DNA of 36,349 nt from a bacterium D16-56 (GTDB taxonomy: Bacteria > Bacillota > Clostridia > Lachnospirales > Lachnospiraceae). The notes below the pieces were generated by a model, which made no database searches, was not told the DNA's origin, and worked only from the letters and a program-made list of their open reading frames with translations. The stretch covers positions 1 through 36,349 of the forward strand of contig RAYY01000043.1 of the NCBI GenBank assembly GCA_003611875.1. Reading direction: 5' to 3'. Positions 1-7,534 of this stretch are shown piece after piece (the first letter of the stretch is position 1; the number at the start of each line of letters is the position of its first letter). The position numbers and the translations under genes are program-made.

Positions 1-322
1 AGTGGTTTGTATCTTTCATAAGTGTGAGAACTTAAAGATACCACAAATCCATGCGAAAGGGTTATTTTTTTATTAAAAACTTTCAACTCTCAAGTAATAA
101 TTGAGATTGGGATGAAAATAGAGGATTGGGAAACTAAAGGTAAACGTGTTACAAATTAGTTTCCCAATCCAAGAAAGTCAGTAAAAACAAGGCGTTCAAA
201 AGTGACACTCTCAAATTTTGAAAAAACATGACATCAAGAGTGGCAAAAAAATCTTGAGATATTTCACAGAAAATAGCGTATTAATCTAATACATTAGATA
301 AATGCATTAAAAAAATAAACGC
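1..322. other. AT-rich left flank with several palindromes, no gene seen
   Basis: I see no convincing coding frame here. The stretch lies just downstream of the leftward repressor gene, where Mu-like phages carry their left end and transposase binding sites. It contains an 8-bp inverted repeat (9-16 with 34-41), TCTCAA/TTGAGA (88-93 with 101-106), a perfect 15-bp inverted repeat (123-137 with 156-170) and a 16-bp palindrome (284-299). None is followed by a clear T-run on either strand, so they look more like protein-binding or structural sites than terminators. The right-end motif TGCCRTTTT is not obvious here. Confidence 0.5.
123..170. repeat. Perfect 15-bp inverted repeat with 18-nt loop
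   Basis: GGATTGGGAAACTAA at 123-137 is exactly complementary to 156-170. The 18-nt loop contains GGTAAACGTG, which partly resembles the GGTAAATTTAC core of the repressor operators at 1115 and 1145. There is no T-run on either side. Its function is unknown: an operator, an end-binding site or a structured RNA are all possible. Confidence 0.6.
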
Positions 323-1096
323 TTATGAAAATCTATCTTTTTGAGTACTAGTAAGTATCACTTTTCCTTGAATTTTAAAATCATATTGCTCATTTAAAGA
401 ATATTTAAATGGTTTAAAATCAGGATTTAAAGATTGTAAAACCAAACAATCAAACTGTGGCTGGTATTTCTTGCATGTGACATCACCGTTAATATAGAAG
501 ATACCAAGATCACCATATTCGAGGGAATCACATTTTTTAACGAAAATATATTCACCATCTAATATGATTGGTTCCATACTATGACCTTTTGCAATTAATG
601 CATAGTCAGCATTAACCGTGGCTGGAATATAACCTAAAGGTATACTAATTCCTTCAATAGGTTCTCCTGCTGCAACATAACCAAGAATAGCAATCACTTC
701 TTGTTTAGTTTGGTAATAGCTTGGAGTTTCCTGGACAAGTGGCAGATTTGTTTCAGGTATATTGTAATCATAAATAGTTTTAGTTTCTGTATGTGTTGGA
801 ATATCAATAAGGCATATTTCTATAAAGTGTTTAATCTTTTCTTTTTCTAGTTCGGATAACTTTTCATATAAATGTATAAATTCTAAATCACAGGGAATAC
901 CTTCGTAATTTCCAGTAGCGAGCCAAGACAGAGATTTATCGAGCAAATTTGCCGTTGCTATTACTTTATCTAATGAAGGTGAATTTTGATCCCACTTTCT
1001 AATTGTGCTATTGCCAAAACCAAGAGTTCTTTCTATTTTTGCAAGAGTAAGTCCTTTTTCTGCCGCACTTATTTTAACTCTTTCTACAATACCCAT
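323..1096 (-). CDS. LexA/CI-like phage repressor (HTH plus S24 peptidase)
   Basis: This is the likely master lysogeny repressor. The N-terminal 60 residues form an XRE-type helix-turn-helix (ISAAEKGLTLAKIERTLGFGN region). The C-terminal half is an S24/LexA-type self-cleaving domain: an Ala-Gly cleavage site in YVAAGEP, the nucleophile serine in GHSMEP (about residue 173) and the general-base lysine in VTCKKY. It is therefore expected to be inactivated through host RecA during the SOS response. The ATG at 1096 is preferred over the one at 1102 because AAAGGAG (1103-1109) directly abuts the latter but lies 6 nt from the former. It is transcribed leftward, away from the early operon, and separated from it by two operators. 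The base composition is distinctly AT-rich compared with the late genes. Confidence 0.9.
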   Translation of the reverse strand: MGIVERVKISAAEKGLTLAKIERTLGFGNSTIRKWDQNSPSLDKVIATANLLDKSLSWLATGNYEGIPCDLEFIHLYEKLSELEKEKIKHFIEICLIDIPTHTETKTIYDYNIPETNLPLVQETPSYYQTKQEVIAILGYVAAGEPIEGISIPLGYIPATVNADYALIAKGHSMEPIILDGEYIFVKKCDSLEYGDLGIFYINGDVTCKKYQPQFDCLVLQSLNPDFKPFKYSLNEQYDFKIQGKVILTSTQKDRFS

Positions 1097-1114
1097 TGTC
1101 ATCTCCTTTAATGA

Positions 1115-1162
1115 AAAGGTAAATTTACCTTTATAATATTGACAAAAGGTAAATTTACTCTT
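1115..1162. promoter_or_regulatory. Twin repressor operators O1 and O2
   Basis: O1 (1115-1132, AAAGGTAAATTTACCTTT) is a perfect 18-bp palindrome. O2 (1145-1162, AAAGGTAAATTTACTCTT) is identical over its first 15 bases. Their starts are 30 bp apart, close to three helical turns, so two repressor dimers could bind on one face. O1 lies just upstream of the repressor ribosome site and O2 occupies the spacer of the rightward promoter. Binding could therefore autoregulate the repressor and shut off the early operon. Confidence 0.85.
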
Positions 1163-1167
1163 ATAAT
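1139..1167 (+). promoter_or_regulatory. Early rightward promoter, sigma-A consensus
   Basis: TTGACA (1139-1144) and TATAAT (1162-1167) match both consensus hexamers exactly and are separated by exactly 17 bp. The spacer coincides with operator O2, so a bound repressor would exclude RNA polymerase. It would drive the operon that starts with the small HTH gene at 1245. Confidence 0.88.
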
Positions 1168-1244
1168 TTATTATGTATCAATTAGATTTTAGTAAATTAT
1201 ATACCAGTTAAAAGCGTACTTCAAGAGAAAGGAGGAGAAATTAG

Positions 1245-1445
1245 ATGAAAAGAACCCGGGAGCTGACGCCGCTGGGAATGCAGATCAAGATTGCATTGGT
1301 GCAGCAGAATATAACATCAAAAGAACTAGCTGCCCGGATCGGAGTGACAGGAGCAACGATTACGGAAGTGATTTGTGGGAAGAACAAGAAAAAGGAAACG
1401 AAAAGACGAATTATGAAGGAGTTAGGATTGGAGGAAATGGAATGA
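1245..1445 (+). CDS. Small Cro/Ner-like HTH regulator
   Basis: This 66-residue protein is almost entirely an XRE-type helix-turn-helix: ITSKELAARIGVTGATITEVICGK covers helices 2 and 3 at about residues 23-46. It is the first gene after the operator-controlled early promoter, the position of Ner in Mu and Cro in lambdoid phages. It probably binds the same operators and opposes the repressor or damps early transcription; that role is inferred from size and position. The start has a strong AAAGGAGG 10 nt upstream. Its stop overlaps the next start (ATGA), indicating translational coupling. Confidence 0.8.
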   Translation: MKRTRELTPLGMQIKIALVQQNITSKELAARIGVTGATITEVICGKNKKKETKRRIMKELGLEEME

Positions 1446-1636
1446 GCAGAAAAAATGGGAAAACAACAGAAAAGCAGATCATAATTGTGGAAAGCCAGGA
1501 GGGAAAAACTTTAACGAAGAAACTTCTGGCCAGACTGAAAAAGTATTATGAATTATTAAAAGATAATAATGGAGGAAAATGTGAAGTCCCAGATTGTAAA
1601 CACTGTCCCTTTCCACCATGTGAAACAGAGGAGTAA
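1442..1636 (+). CDS. Small cysteine-rich early protein, unknown function
   Basis: This 64-residue protein has a basic N-terminal part (KKLLARLKKYYELLK, probably helical) followed by a C-terminal cluster CEVPDCKHCPFPPCE with four cysteines, which could bind one zinc ion. I do not recognise a family. The ATG at 1442 overlaps the preceding stop and has GGAGG 7 nt upstream, so I prefer it to the longer reading from 1373, which would overlap the HTH gene by 70 bases. Its place before the PAPS-reductase-like gene suggests co-expression; a joint function is only a guess. Confidence 0.65.
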   Translation: MSRKNGKTTEKQIIIVESQEGKTLTKKLLARLKKYYELLKDNNGGKCEVPDCKHCPFPPCETEE

Positions 1637-1644
1637 GTTTTTAG

Positions 1645-2487
1645 ATGGCTAAAACAAACAAAATTGTAGCGGAAGGGGTACAGACAGATTATACCAGTGT
1701 TATTGTAAGCTATTCGAACGGAATTGACAGCACAGGGGCATTGTATTGGGCTTTAAAGGAATTTCCAAAAGAAAAGATCTTTCTTTTGTATTGTGACACA
1801 GGCTTTGAATATCCAGAAAACACCAGAATGTTTTATAAGACAGCTGTTCTTTTAGGAGTAACCCCCATTTTGCTGCAGCATCCCAAGGGATTTCTTGACC
1901 TGCTACTGGAAGAAAGGATGAAATGGCCGGATATGAAGAACCGGTGGTGTACTGCGTATTTAAAAACGGGTGTAACAGACCATTGGATACGAACCCATAG
2001 AGATATTTTGGGTACGAAATGCTTGTTTATATCAGGAGAGCGGCGGGATGAGAGCCGGAGCCGTGCAAAATTACCGGAAATAGAATACCACAGTACAACG
2101 CTATGGACAAAGAGAAAAGGGGAGTTCATTTGTCACTGGTTTCGTCCATGTTTAGATTATGAAAAAGGAAAGATGTTTGAAATGGGGAGAAAATTATATT
2201 TGGAGCCTCATTTCTGTTATGAGTACTTAGGGAGATGCTCTTGTATGGCCTGTATGTTTATGAGTGACCAACATGCGATTGAGAACATAAAAAGATACCC
2301 AGAGCAGATATGGCCGTATATCCAGGCAGAGATCAAGTTGGCCCATACATGGAAAAGTAAAAAAAGCCTAGAAGAACTATGGGGGCAATGTCTGGACATG
2401 GATGATGTAGAGGGAAATGAAGATTTAGGAAAAAACGACGGGGGAATATCCAAGGAACGGAAAACGAATATTAGCAGAGGAGGATGA
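1645..2487 (+). CDS. PAPS reductase-like / PP-loop ATP-pyrophosphatase family protein
   Basis: This protein belongs to the phosphoadenosine phosphosulfate reductase family (N-type ATP pyrophosphatases). The PP-loop-like SYSNGIDSTGAL at about residues 23-34 would bind the ATP/PAPS phosphates. CDTGFEYPEN and NRWCTAYLK are further family motifs. A cysteine cluster CSCMAC near residues 198-203, with other cysteines nearby, could bind Fe-S or zinc. True assimilatory reductases act with thioredoxin. Phage members of this superfamily, like DndC of DNA phosphorothioation, are more plausibly tied to nucleic-acid modification or to countering host defence, but the sequence does not settle this. The last 30 residues are polar and low complexity. 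It sits in the early operon, 8 bases after the previous gene. Confidence 0.8.
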   Translation: MAKTNKIVAEGVQTDYTSVIVSYSNGIDSTGALYWALKEFPKEKIFLLYCDTGFEYPENTRMFYKTAVLLGVTPILLQHPKGFLDLLLEERMKWPDMKNRWCTAYLKTGVTDHWIRTHRDILGTKCLFISGERRDESRSRAKLPEIEYHSTTLWTKRKGEFICHWFRPCLDYEKGKMFEMGRKLYLEPHFCYEYLGRCSCMACMFMSDQHAIENIKRYPEQIWPYIQAEIKLAHTWKSKKSLEELWGQCLDMDDVEGNEDLGKNDGGISKERKTNISRGG

Positions 2488-2490
2488 TTC

Positions 2491-2547
2491 ATGGCAGGAG
2501 CATCAAGAAAGGATACAGTAGTGGGTATGCGGGGCTTACTGCAGTAG
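2491..2547 (+). CDS. Possible 18-residue small ORF
   Basis: An ATG at 2491 follows AGAGGAGG with good spacing (7 nt) and opens an 18-codon frame ending in TAG at 2547. It starts 3 bases after the preceding stop. There is no similarity I can name. The strong ribosome site is the only evidence; it may be a leader peptide, a degraded gene or chance. Confidence 0.3.
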   Translation: MAGASRKDTVVGMRGLLQ

Positions 2548-2616
2548 AAAAGTGTATATTTGGAAAGGAAGCGGTTAACCGGCTATTTAATTAAACTGAA
2601 ATTTTATGGAGGATAT

Positions 2617-2919
2617 ATGGACATAGAAAAGGTTTTTGGAGCAGTATTAGACCAGGAATTAAGGACAGTATTGGAATCCGTTTTATTGGAACGGTATGCT
2701 GGATTAAGAAGAAAGCAGGAAACAGGCCAGGATCAGAGAATAATAGAATACGGCCAGACAGTAGAAAGGATGGTGCGGAAGTATTATTCCAGCAACCATG
2801 AGGAATGTGAGAAATTTTTAAATGGATTGGCAGAATGTGAAGATAAGGAAAGGGAAAATCTTTACCTGTATGGAATCAGGGATGGGATTAAATTTATGAA
2901 GCTGGTTGCTATGGTTTAA
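2617..2919 (+). CDS. Hypothetical early protein, possibly DUF6809-like
   Basis: A 100-residue, mostly helical protein with charged heptads in the middle and the C-terminal pattern LYLYGIRDGIKFMKLV. That pattern resembles the end of small clostridial DUF6809-type proteins; the match is tentative. The ATG at 2617 (MDIEKVFGA) has GGAGG just upstream and is preferred to the in-frame ATG at 2560. About 236 bp without a convincing gene follow, containing only a possible 25-codon frame near 2960 and no clear terminator. Confidence 0.55.
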   Translation: MDIEKVFGAVLDQELRTVLESVLLERYAGLRRKQETGQDQRIIEYGQTVERMVRKYYSSNHEECEKFLNGLAECEDKERENLYLYGIRDGIKFMKLVAMV

Positions 2920-3155
2920 TGAGGGGGAGAAAAACTCTTGTACAATGAGGATTTAATAAATGATGAAAAATGAAAAAAGATACCCTCCGCAACAGGCACG
3001 TAAACAGAGGGCATCAGACAAGCGTCTAAAAATATAATACCTTATATTTTAAAGAAATGCAAGCATTTTTTCTCCGTCCGGTATCAAATCTGGCAGCCGT
3101 CAGAAGGCGCGGAGGAATTAACCAACACTTAAAAGCAGGGAGGTGATAAAGATTT

Positions 3156-5150
3156 ATGGAAGGGATTGCTAATATCCGGCTAACTGTAGAGGAGTATGCC
3201 CAGTTACGTGGGTGTACCATTCAATATGTTCGGAGATTATGTTCTGAAAATAAGATAGAATATGAAGTTACTGAGAAAACCCGCGGTGGCCGCAGAGGCA
3301 TCTCCTATCGGATTCCCCTGTCCGGTCTCCCAGACAAAGAAATCCGGCGTTATCTACGGAAGCTGGACAAGGAGAAACGCAGACAGGAGGCAGCTTTCTC
3401 CCCGGAGCCGGAGAGCTCTCCGCCGATTCGACTGGACTATGAGCGCCTTTCTGCAGCAGAACGCCAGGAGCTGAACCGGAAGAACAAGATACTGGATGAC
3501 TGGATTGCCTACCGATATGAGGAAAAGCGCAGGGGCAAAAGCCTGGCAGAGGCGGATGCCAATTACGTCCGGATCCTCCAACTACAGTATCCGGACATGC
3601 CCATGAGCCTGCGTACCATCCGCCGATGGGACGAGGCCCGGAGGAAATCCGGGGAGGCCGCCCTGGTGGACAGCCGGGGCCGGCATGGAAGCCATCCCAA
3701 AAAGATGAAAAAGGAAGTGTATGACCTGTTTGAGTATTACTACCTGGATGAAAGCCGCAAGGCGGCTACGCTCTGCATCCAGCTGGCAAAGCTGGAGCTG
3801 AAAAAGACCGGGCGCACGGAGCTGCTGCAGGATCTGCCTTCTGAGCGGACCTTCCTGCGGTGGGCGGAGGCGACGATCCCGCCGGCCGTGCTGCAGTATT
3901 ACCGTTATGGAGAAAAGGCTTGCCGGGACAAGTGCCTTCCCTACATACACAGAAGCTATGATGACCTGTACAGCAATGACATCTGGGTATCGGATAACCA
4001 TACCTTTGACCTGTTTGTTTTGGAGGACGGAAAGCCGCTGCGGGTTTATTTAACCGGTTTTTTAGATATCCGGAGCCGCAAGATGGTTGGCTGGCACGTA
4101 ACCCTGAATCCTTCTGCAGACGCGACCATGTATGCGCTGCGGCGGGGGATCGAATATTATGGGATTCCAAAACGGATCCTCTCTGATAACGGCCGGGAGT
4201 TCCTGACTTTTGACCTGGGCGGGCGCGGGTTTCGGAAAAAGCCAAAGAACAGTGAGCTGGATCCGGAGACGATAATGTCCCGGTTAGGAATTGACTTCCA
4301 CACGGCCCTGGTGCGTAATGCAAGGGCAAAGATCATTGAGCGGACATTTCTGACCGTGAAGGAGGAGTTTTCCAAACTCTTTGACCACTACACCGGAGGC
4401 AATACCCAAGAACGGCCGGAACGGCTGAAGAAGCTGATGAAAGAAACCGGGAAAATGAGTGTGCTGGAGGATTTTGCCGGGTTTGTGGATACCTGGATTG
4501 CCGGGTATTATAACAAGCGGCCCAGCAATGCTTTCGGGATGCGGGGGATGACGCCGGACCAGGCGTTTGCTAAATACCTGGTGGAACAGCGGAAGGCTCC
4601 CGAGGAGGAGCTGAACCTGATGCTTTTGAGGAGCACGCGCCTCCAGAAGGTGCGGAGGGACGGGGTAAAGCTGCGGTTTTATGAAAAGGATATTTGGTTT
4701 GTATCGGATGAACTAGTATACAGTCATTTAGGGGATCCGGTATTTGTCCGATACAACCCAGATGACCTGTCTGGAGTCAGGATTTACGACCAGGATGAAC
4801 GTTTCCTGATGGAAGTGCCGCAGGATGGCCAGATCAGTTATTTTGCCTCCAAGGAGGATGTGGCAGCCAAGATGCACGAGAAGCGGCGCCTAGAAAGTGT
4901 GGTCAAGTCTTACAAGAAGCAGAAGGGCATCCAGGCTACCGATGCGCTGGAGCTGGTGATGGGGCTGGCGGAACAGAACCTTCGGGATAATCCAGAGGAG
5001 CTGGATCCAGATATCATCCGGATCATCCGATCCCCGGAATTTGAGGAAAACATGCAGACCATCCAGCAGGCTGTAGGCGGGGATACGATTGACTGGTCCA
5101 TTGCCAACCAGCGGATCCGGGCCTTCCAGAACCGGCAGGAAGGGGATTAA
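3156..5150 (+). CDS. MuA-type DDE transposase
   Basis: This is the phage transposase, which pairs the phage ends and joins them to target DNA for replicative transposition. The N-terminus carries a winged-helix domain (LTVEEYAQLRGCTIQYVRRLC), as in MuA domain I. The catalytic core contains D280 (WVSDNHTFD), D344 (ILSDNGREF) and E395 (KIIERTFLTVKEEF). The 51-residue spacing from the second Asp to the Glu is close to the 56 of MuA. A Mu-type C-terminal beta-barrel and a charged tail follow, the latter probably contacting MuB. The length (664) matches MuA (663). The start has GGGAGGTGAT 8 nt upstream. The ATPase gene follows after 82 bases. Confidence 0.95.
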   Translation: MEGIANIRLTVEEYAQLRGCTIQYVRRLCSENKIEYEVTEKTRGGRRGISYRIPLSGLPDKEIRRYLRKLDKEKRRQEAAFSPEPESSPPIRLDYERLSAAERQELNRKNKILDDWIAYRYEEKRRGKSLAEADANYVRILQLQYPDMPMSLRTIRRWDEARRKSGEAALVDSRGRHGSHPKKMKKEVYDLFEYYYLDESRKAATLCIQLAKLELKKTGRTELLQDLPSERTFLRWAEATIPPAVLQYYRYGEKACRDKCLPYIHRSYDDLYSNDIWVSDNHTFDLFVLEDGKPLRVYLTGFLDIRSRKMVGWHVTLNPSADATMYALRRGIEYYGIPKRILSDNGREFLTFDLGGRGFRKKPKNSELDPETIMSRLGIDFHTALVRNARAKIIERTFLTVKEEFSKLFDHYTGGNTQERPERLKKLMKETGKMSVLEDFAGFVDTWIAGYYNKRPSNAFGMRGMTPDQAFAKYLVEQRKAPEEELNLMLLRSTRLQKVRRDGVKLRFYEKDIWFVSDELVYSHLGDPVFVRYNPDDLSGVRIYDQDERFLMEVPQDGQISYFASKEDVAAKMHEKRRLESVVKSYKKQKGIQATDALELVMGLAEQNLRDNPEELDPDIIRIIRSPEFEENMQTIQQAVGGDTIDWSIANQRIRAFQNRQEGD

Positions 5151-5232
5151 GTGTATTTAAGCCGGTGTGCAACAGCCGGCAGGAGATTGGGCATTCAATA
5201 AGGCCATCCAAAAATAAGAGGAGGACAAGCGT

Positions 5233-6123
5233 ATGCAAGAACAACAGGCAAGAGAATCTATAATCCAGTACCGGGACATGTCAGGAAAATCCCAGAGTGA
5301 GATTGCCAAGGAATTAGGAATCAGCTCCGGGCAGTTATCTGCATTTATCAGTGGGACCTATAAGGCTCCCCACACGGTGGTCCCTAAGATTGAGGCGCTG
5401 CTGCAGCGGAACGAGAGCCAAAAGCTTGCGCCAAAGACCCCGCCTTTTGCGGAGACCACAGTGAGCAGGCAGGTGATGGATGCGATTGAATACTGCCATT
5501 TACAGGGAAAGATCGGGGTGATCTATGGGGACGCGGGGATTGGGAAAACTATGGGGATCCGCCAGTACTGTGAAAGAAACCCTATGGCAATCCTGATCAC
5601 AGTCTCCCCAGCGTTTGCCACTATGAGCGGGGTAAATGACCTTTTGTCGGAGCAGATCGGCATCCGGGAGAAAAATGCCAGAAGGATCTACCTTGAGATG
5701 GTAAACCGGCTGAAAGGCTCCGGGCGGGTAATCATTATTGACGAGGCCCAGCATCTGACAAAGAAGACTTTAGAGCATCTTAGGAGCATTTCCGATGAAA
5801 CCGGAGTGGGGATCTGCTTTGTTGGTAATGAGGAGGTTTACAGCCGTTTAAAGGGAAGTGGGAAGGCAGACTTTGCCCAGATCTTTTCCCGTATTGCCAT
5901 CCGCAGGCCGGTACTTCTAGGAAGCATAAAACGAGTTGATATAGAGAAAATCTTTTTCGGAGCCGGTTTGGATGAAGAAAGCATAGATTTTTTATGTAAG
6001 ATTGCTAAAACCCGGTACGGGATCCGGGGCGCCGTAAATGTGTATGTGGCTGCTGCTGCTTTGTTTGGGAAGGTGGATTCCGGGGCAATCGTCCGAGTTG
6101 CCCGGGAAATGAATATCGGGTAA
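5233..6123 (+). CDS. MuB-type target-selection ATPase
   Basis: This AAA+ ATPase would bind DNA non-specifically, deliver target DNA to the transposase and give target immunity. An N-terminal helix-turn-helix (QSEIAKELGISSGQLSAFISG, about residues 18-38) is followed by Walker A GDAGIGKT (99-106), Walker B IIIDEAQ (167-173) and a C-terminal helical domain. The arrangement and the length of 296 residues fit MuB (312). The ribosome site GAGGAGG lies 8 nt before the ATG. Its position directly after the transposase gene is the canonical Mu A-B order. Confidence 0.93.
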   Translation: MQEQQARESIIQYRDMSGKSQSEIAKELGISSGQLSAFISGTYKAPHTVVPKIEALLQRNESQKLAPKTPPFAETTVSRQVMDAIEYCHLQGKIGVIYGDAGIGKTMGIRQYCERNPMAILITVSPAFATMSGVNDLLSEQIGIREKNARRIYLEMVNRLKGSGRVIIIDEAQHLTKKTLEHLRSISDETGVGICFVGNEEVYSRLKGSGKADFAQIFSRIAIRRPVLLGSIKRVDIEKIFFGAGLDEESIDFLCKIAKTRYGIRGAVNVYVAAAALFGKVDSGAIVRVAREMNIG

Positions 6124-6138
6124 AGAGGAGGATAGGTA

Positions 6139-6468
6139 ATGAAAGAGGTATTGTTTGAGATATTTGGTGTAACCGGGATTGTGCTTATGGTCTTTGCCAT
6201 GTTTGCCAGTATTCTGTATCTGGCCCGGTGCATGGTAGCCGATACGGCGGATTTTTATGATTATTTTCAACACCGCACAGAATTTCAGATGTGGAAATGG
6301 GTGAAGGAGCGGGAGGAAGGGGAAGCTTTGGAAATCCAGGAACAACGCTGTTTGGAAAAACTGAAGGAGATCCGCAGGGAAAAAATCCGGAGGGACGGGA
6401 GGCGGCCGGCCATGCGGGTGTATACCTTTATTATTTCATCCGGATATGGCAGAAACCGTTATGATTAG
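6139..6468 (+). CDS. Small single-pass membrane protein, unknown function
   Basis: A 109-residue protein with one clear N-terminal membrane segment (VTGIVLMVFAMFASILYLA, about residues 11-29). A charged helical stretch (FQMWKWVKEREEGEALEIQEQ, then KEIRREKIRRDGRR) is probably cytoplasmic. GAGGAGG precedes the ATG and the gap to MuB is 15 bp, so it is co-transcribed with the transposition genes. I do not recognise a family. Its position, after B and before GemA, matches the semi-essential early region of Mu. Confidence 0.6.
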   Translation: MKEVLFEIFGVTGIVLMVFAMFASILYLARCMVADTADFYDYFQHRTEFQMWKWVKEREEGEALEIQEQRCLEKLKEIRREKIRRDGRRPAMRVYTFIISSGYGRNRYD

Positions 6469-6559
6469 GGGATCCGGATCCCCGCCTTAATGCAGCCAGA
6501 GACGGTCCACAGCCCGTGAAATGCAGATGGAGGAAAATAAAAGAAAGGAGGGGCTGCTT

Positions 6560-6814
6560 ATGAAGCATACGAAACGGATTACCAGCCATGGGTCGGTCAG
6601 CATCCCGATAGCGCTCCGGCGTGATCTTGGAATCCAGGAAAGGGATGCCATGGACCTGGAAGTGGATCCACAGGGAAGGATTATTTTGCAGCCGCATGTA
6701 CCCCGCTGCTGTTTTTGTGGGGAAGAAGAACCTACAGCATCGGTGTCCGGCAGGCGGATCTGCAGGGACTGCTGCCGGAAAGCCCTTTTGATATTGGAGC
6801 GAGGTGAAACATAA
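6560..6814 (+). CDS. AbrB-like DNA-binding protein with zinc ribbon
   Basis: The first half (KRITSHGSVSIPIALRRDLG, then DLEVDPQGRIILQPH) is a SpoVT/AbrB swapped-hairpin DNA-binding domain. The second half carries two CxxC pairs (CCFCGEE and CRDCCRK) that should form a zinc ribbon. Together they suggest an 84-residue transcription regulator. I chose the ATG at 6560 because AAAGGAGG lies 8 nt upstream; the in-frame ATG at 6521 lacks a comparable site. Its stop overlaps the next start (TAATG), so the two are translationally coupled. Confidence 0.75.
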   Translation: MKHTKRITSHGSVSIPIALRRDLGIQERDAMDLEVDPQGRIILQPHVPRCCFCGEEEPTASVSGRRICRDCCRKALLILERGET

Positions 6815-7521
6815 TGGAAAAGATGCAGGAACTGAAGGACCGTCCGGTAGCTTCCATGAATTTAAAGGAGCTTCCGGTGGAGGAGCTGGTGGACCTGGCA
6901 GCGGCCAAGAAGATCAAGGTGGATTTTGCCAAAGCGGAGCTGGATGTGATCAGCGCGGAGATCCAGAACCGGGCGGTTGCCTTCCAGGAGGACCGGCATA
7001 TCAAGTTTACGGAATGGGCGGGAAGCGGGAAAGCGCTGGCATCCGTGGCAGTGGCACAGAAATTTGACATCTTAAACTACTTTAAGCTGAAAGAGCTGTT
7101 AGGCGCGGAGCTGGTGGGAGAAAAAGTGCGCGTAAAGCCTGCCGAAATCAAATATGACATTGACGATGCCTTTAAGCGGGCATTAACGGCAGTGATCCTG
7201 GATGACTATGAGCGGGGGATGACAATCCCGGAGGTGGTGGAGAAGTCCGGCTGGTGCGCGGAGGATCCAAAGAAAAAAACAGCCCTGTTAAAAAAGTTAA
7301 AGGGCGACTATAAGAAGGATAAAAAAGCCGTCCTGGATGCCTTAAACATGCAGGAAAATGAAATCAACATTGACGAGGAACTGTACCTGATCTATCAGAT
7401 CCAGAACTGGAAGCTGATTTTAGCATTTTTCGAAGAGGCTACCTTTGAGAAAACGGCGGAATCCATTAAGCGGTGTATCCTGGTGGATGAGACGGTTAAG
7501 ATCGGCCTCCGGGCCGGATGA
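6814..7521 (+). CDS. Conserved-looking early protein in the gam position, unknown function
   Basis: A 235-residue soluble protein, rich in Lys, Glu and Ala, with no catalytic motif or membrane segment that I can see. The N-terminus (LPVEELVDLAAAKKIKVDFAKAELDVISAEI) is probably an amphipathic or coiled-coil helix. The middle has a run of lysines (PKKKTALLKKLKGDYKKDKK). It lies where Mu carries Gam, the DNA-end protector, but lacks a recognisable Gam pattern, so I do not assign that function. The start overlaps the preceding stop with GAGGTGA 6 nt upstream. Confidence 0.6.
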   Translation: MEKMQELKDRPVASMNLKELPVEELVDLAAAKKIKVDFAKAELDVISAEIQNRAVAFQEDRHIKFTEWAGSGKALASVAVAQKFDILNYFKLKELLGAELVGEKVRVKPAEIKYDIDDAFKRALTAVILDDYERGMTIPEVVEKSGWCAEDPKKKTALLKKLKGDYKKDKKAVLDALNMQENEINIDEELYLIYQIQNWKLILAFFEEATFEKTAESIKRCILVDETVKIGLRAG

Positions 7522-7534
7522 GGGAGGTGGAATG

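Noticed and set aside
1-322. Left phage end (attL) within the first 300 bases
   Set aside because: No TGCCRTTTT repeat or relaxase sequence is visible there, so I could not place the boundary; it may lie outside the window.
2950-3040. Possible 25-codon ORF near 2960 in the gap before the transposase
   Set aside because: The ribosome site is weak and distant, and no similarity or coding signal supports it.
3766-4329. Long reverse-strand open frames opposite the transposase gene (also 3582-4001 and others)
   Set aside because: They are shadows of the GC-rich + strand coding frame, without ribosome sites or recognisable domains.
6814-7521. Gam-type DNA-end protector
   Set aside because: Only the position fits; I see no Gam pattern in the sequence.
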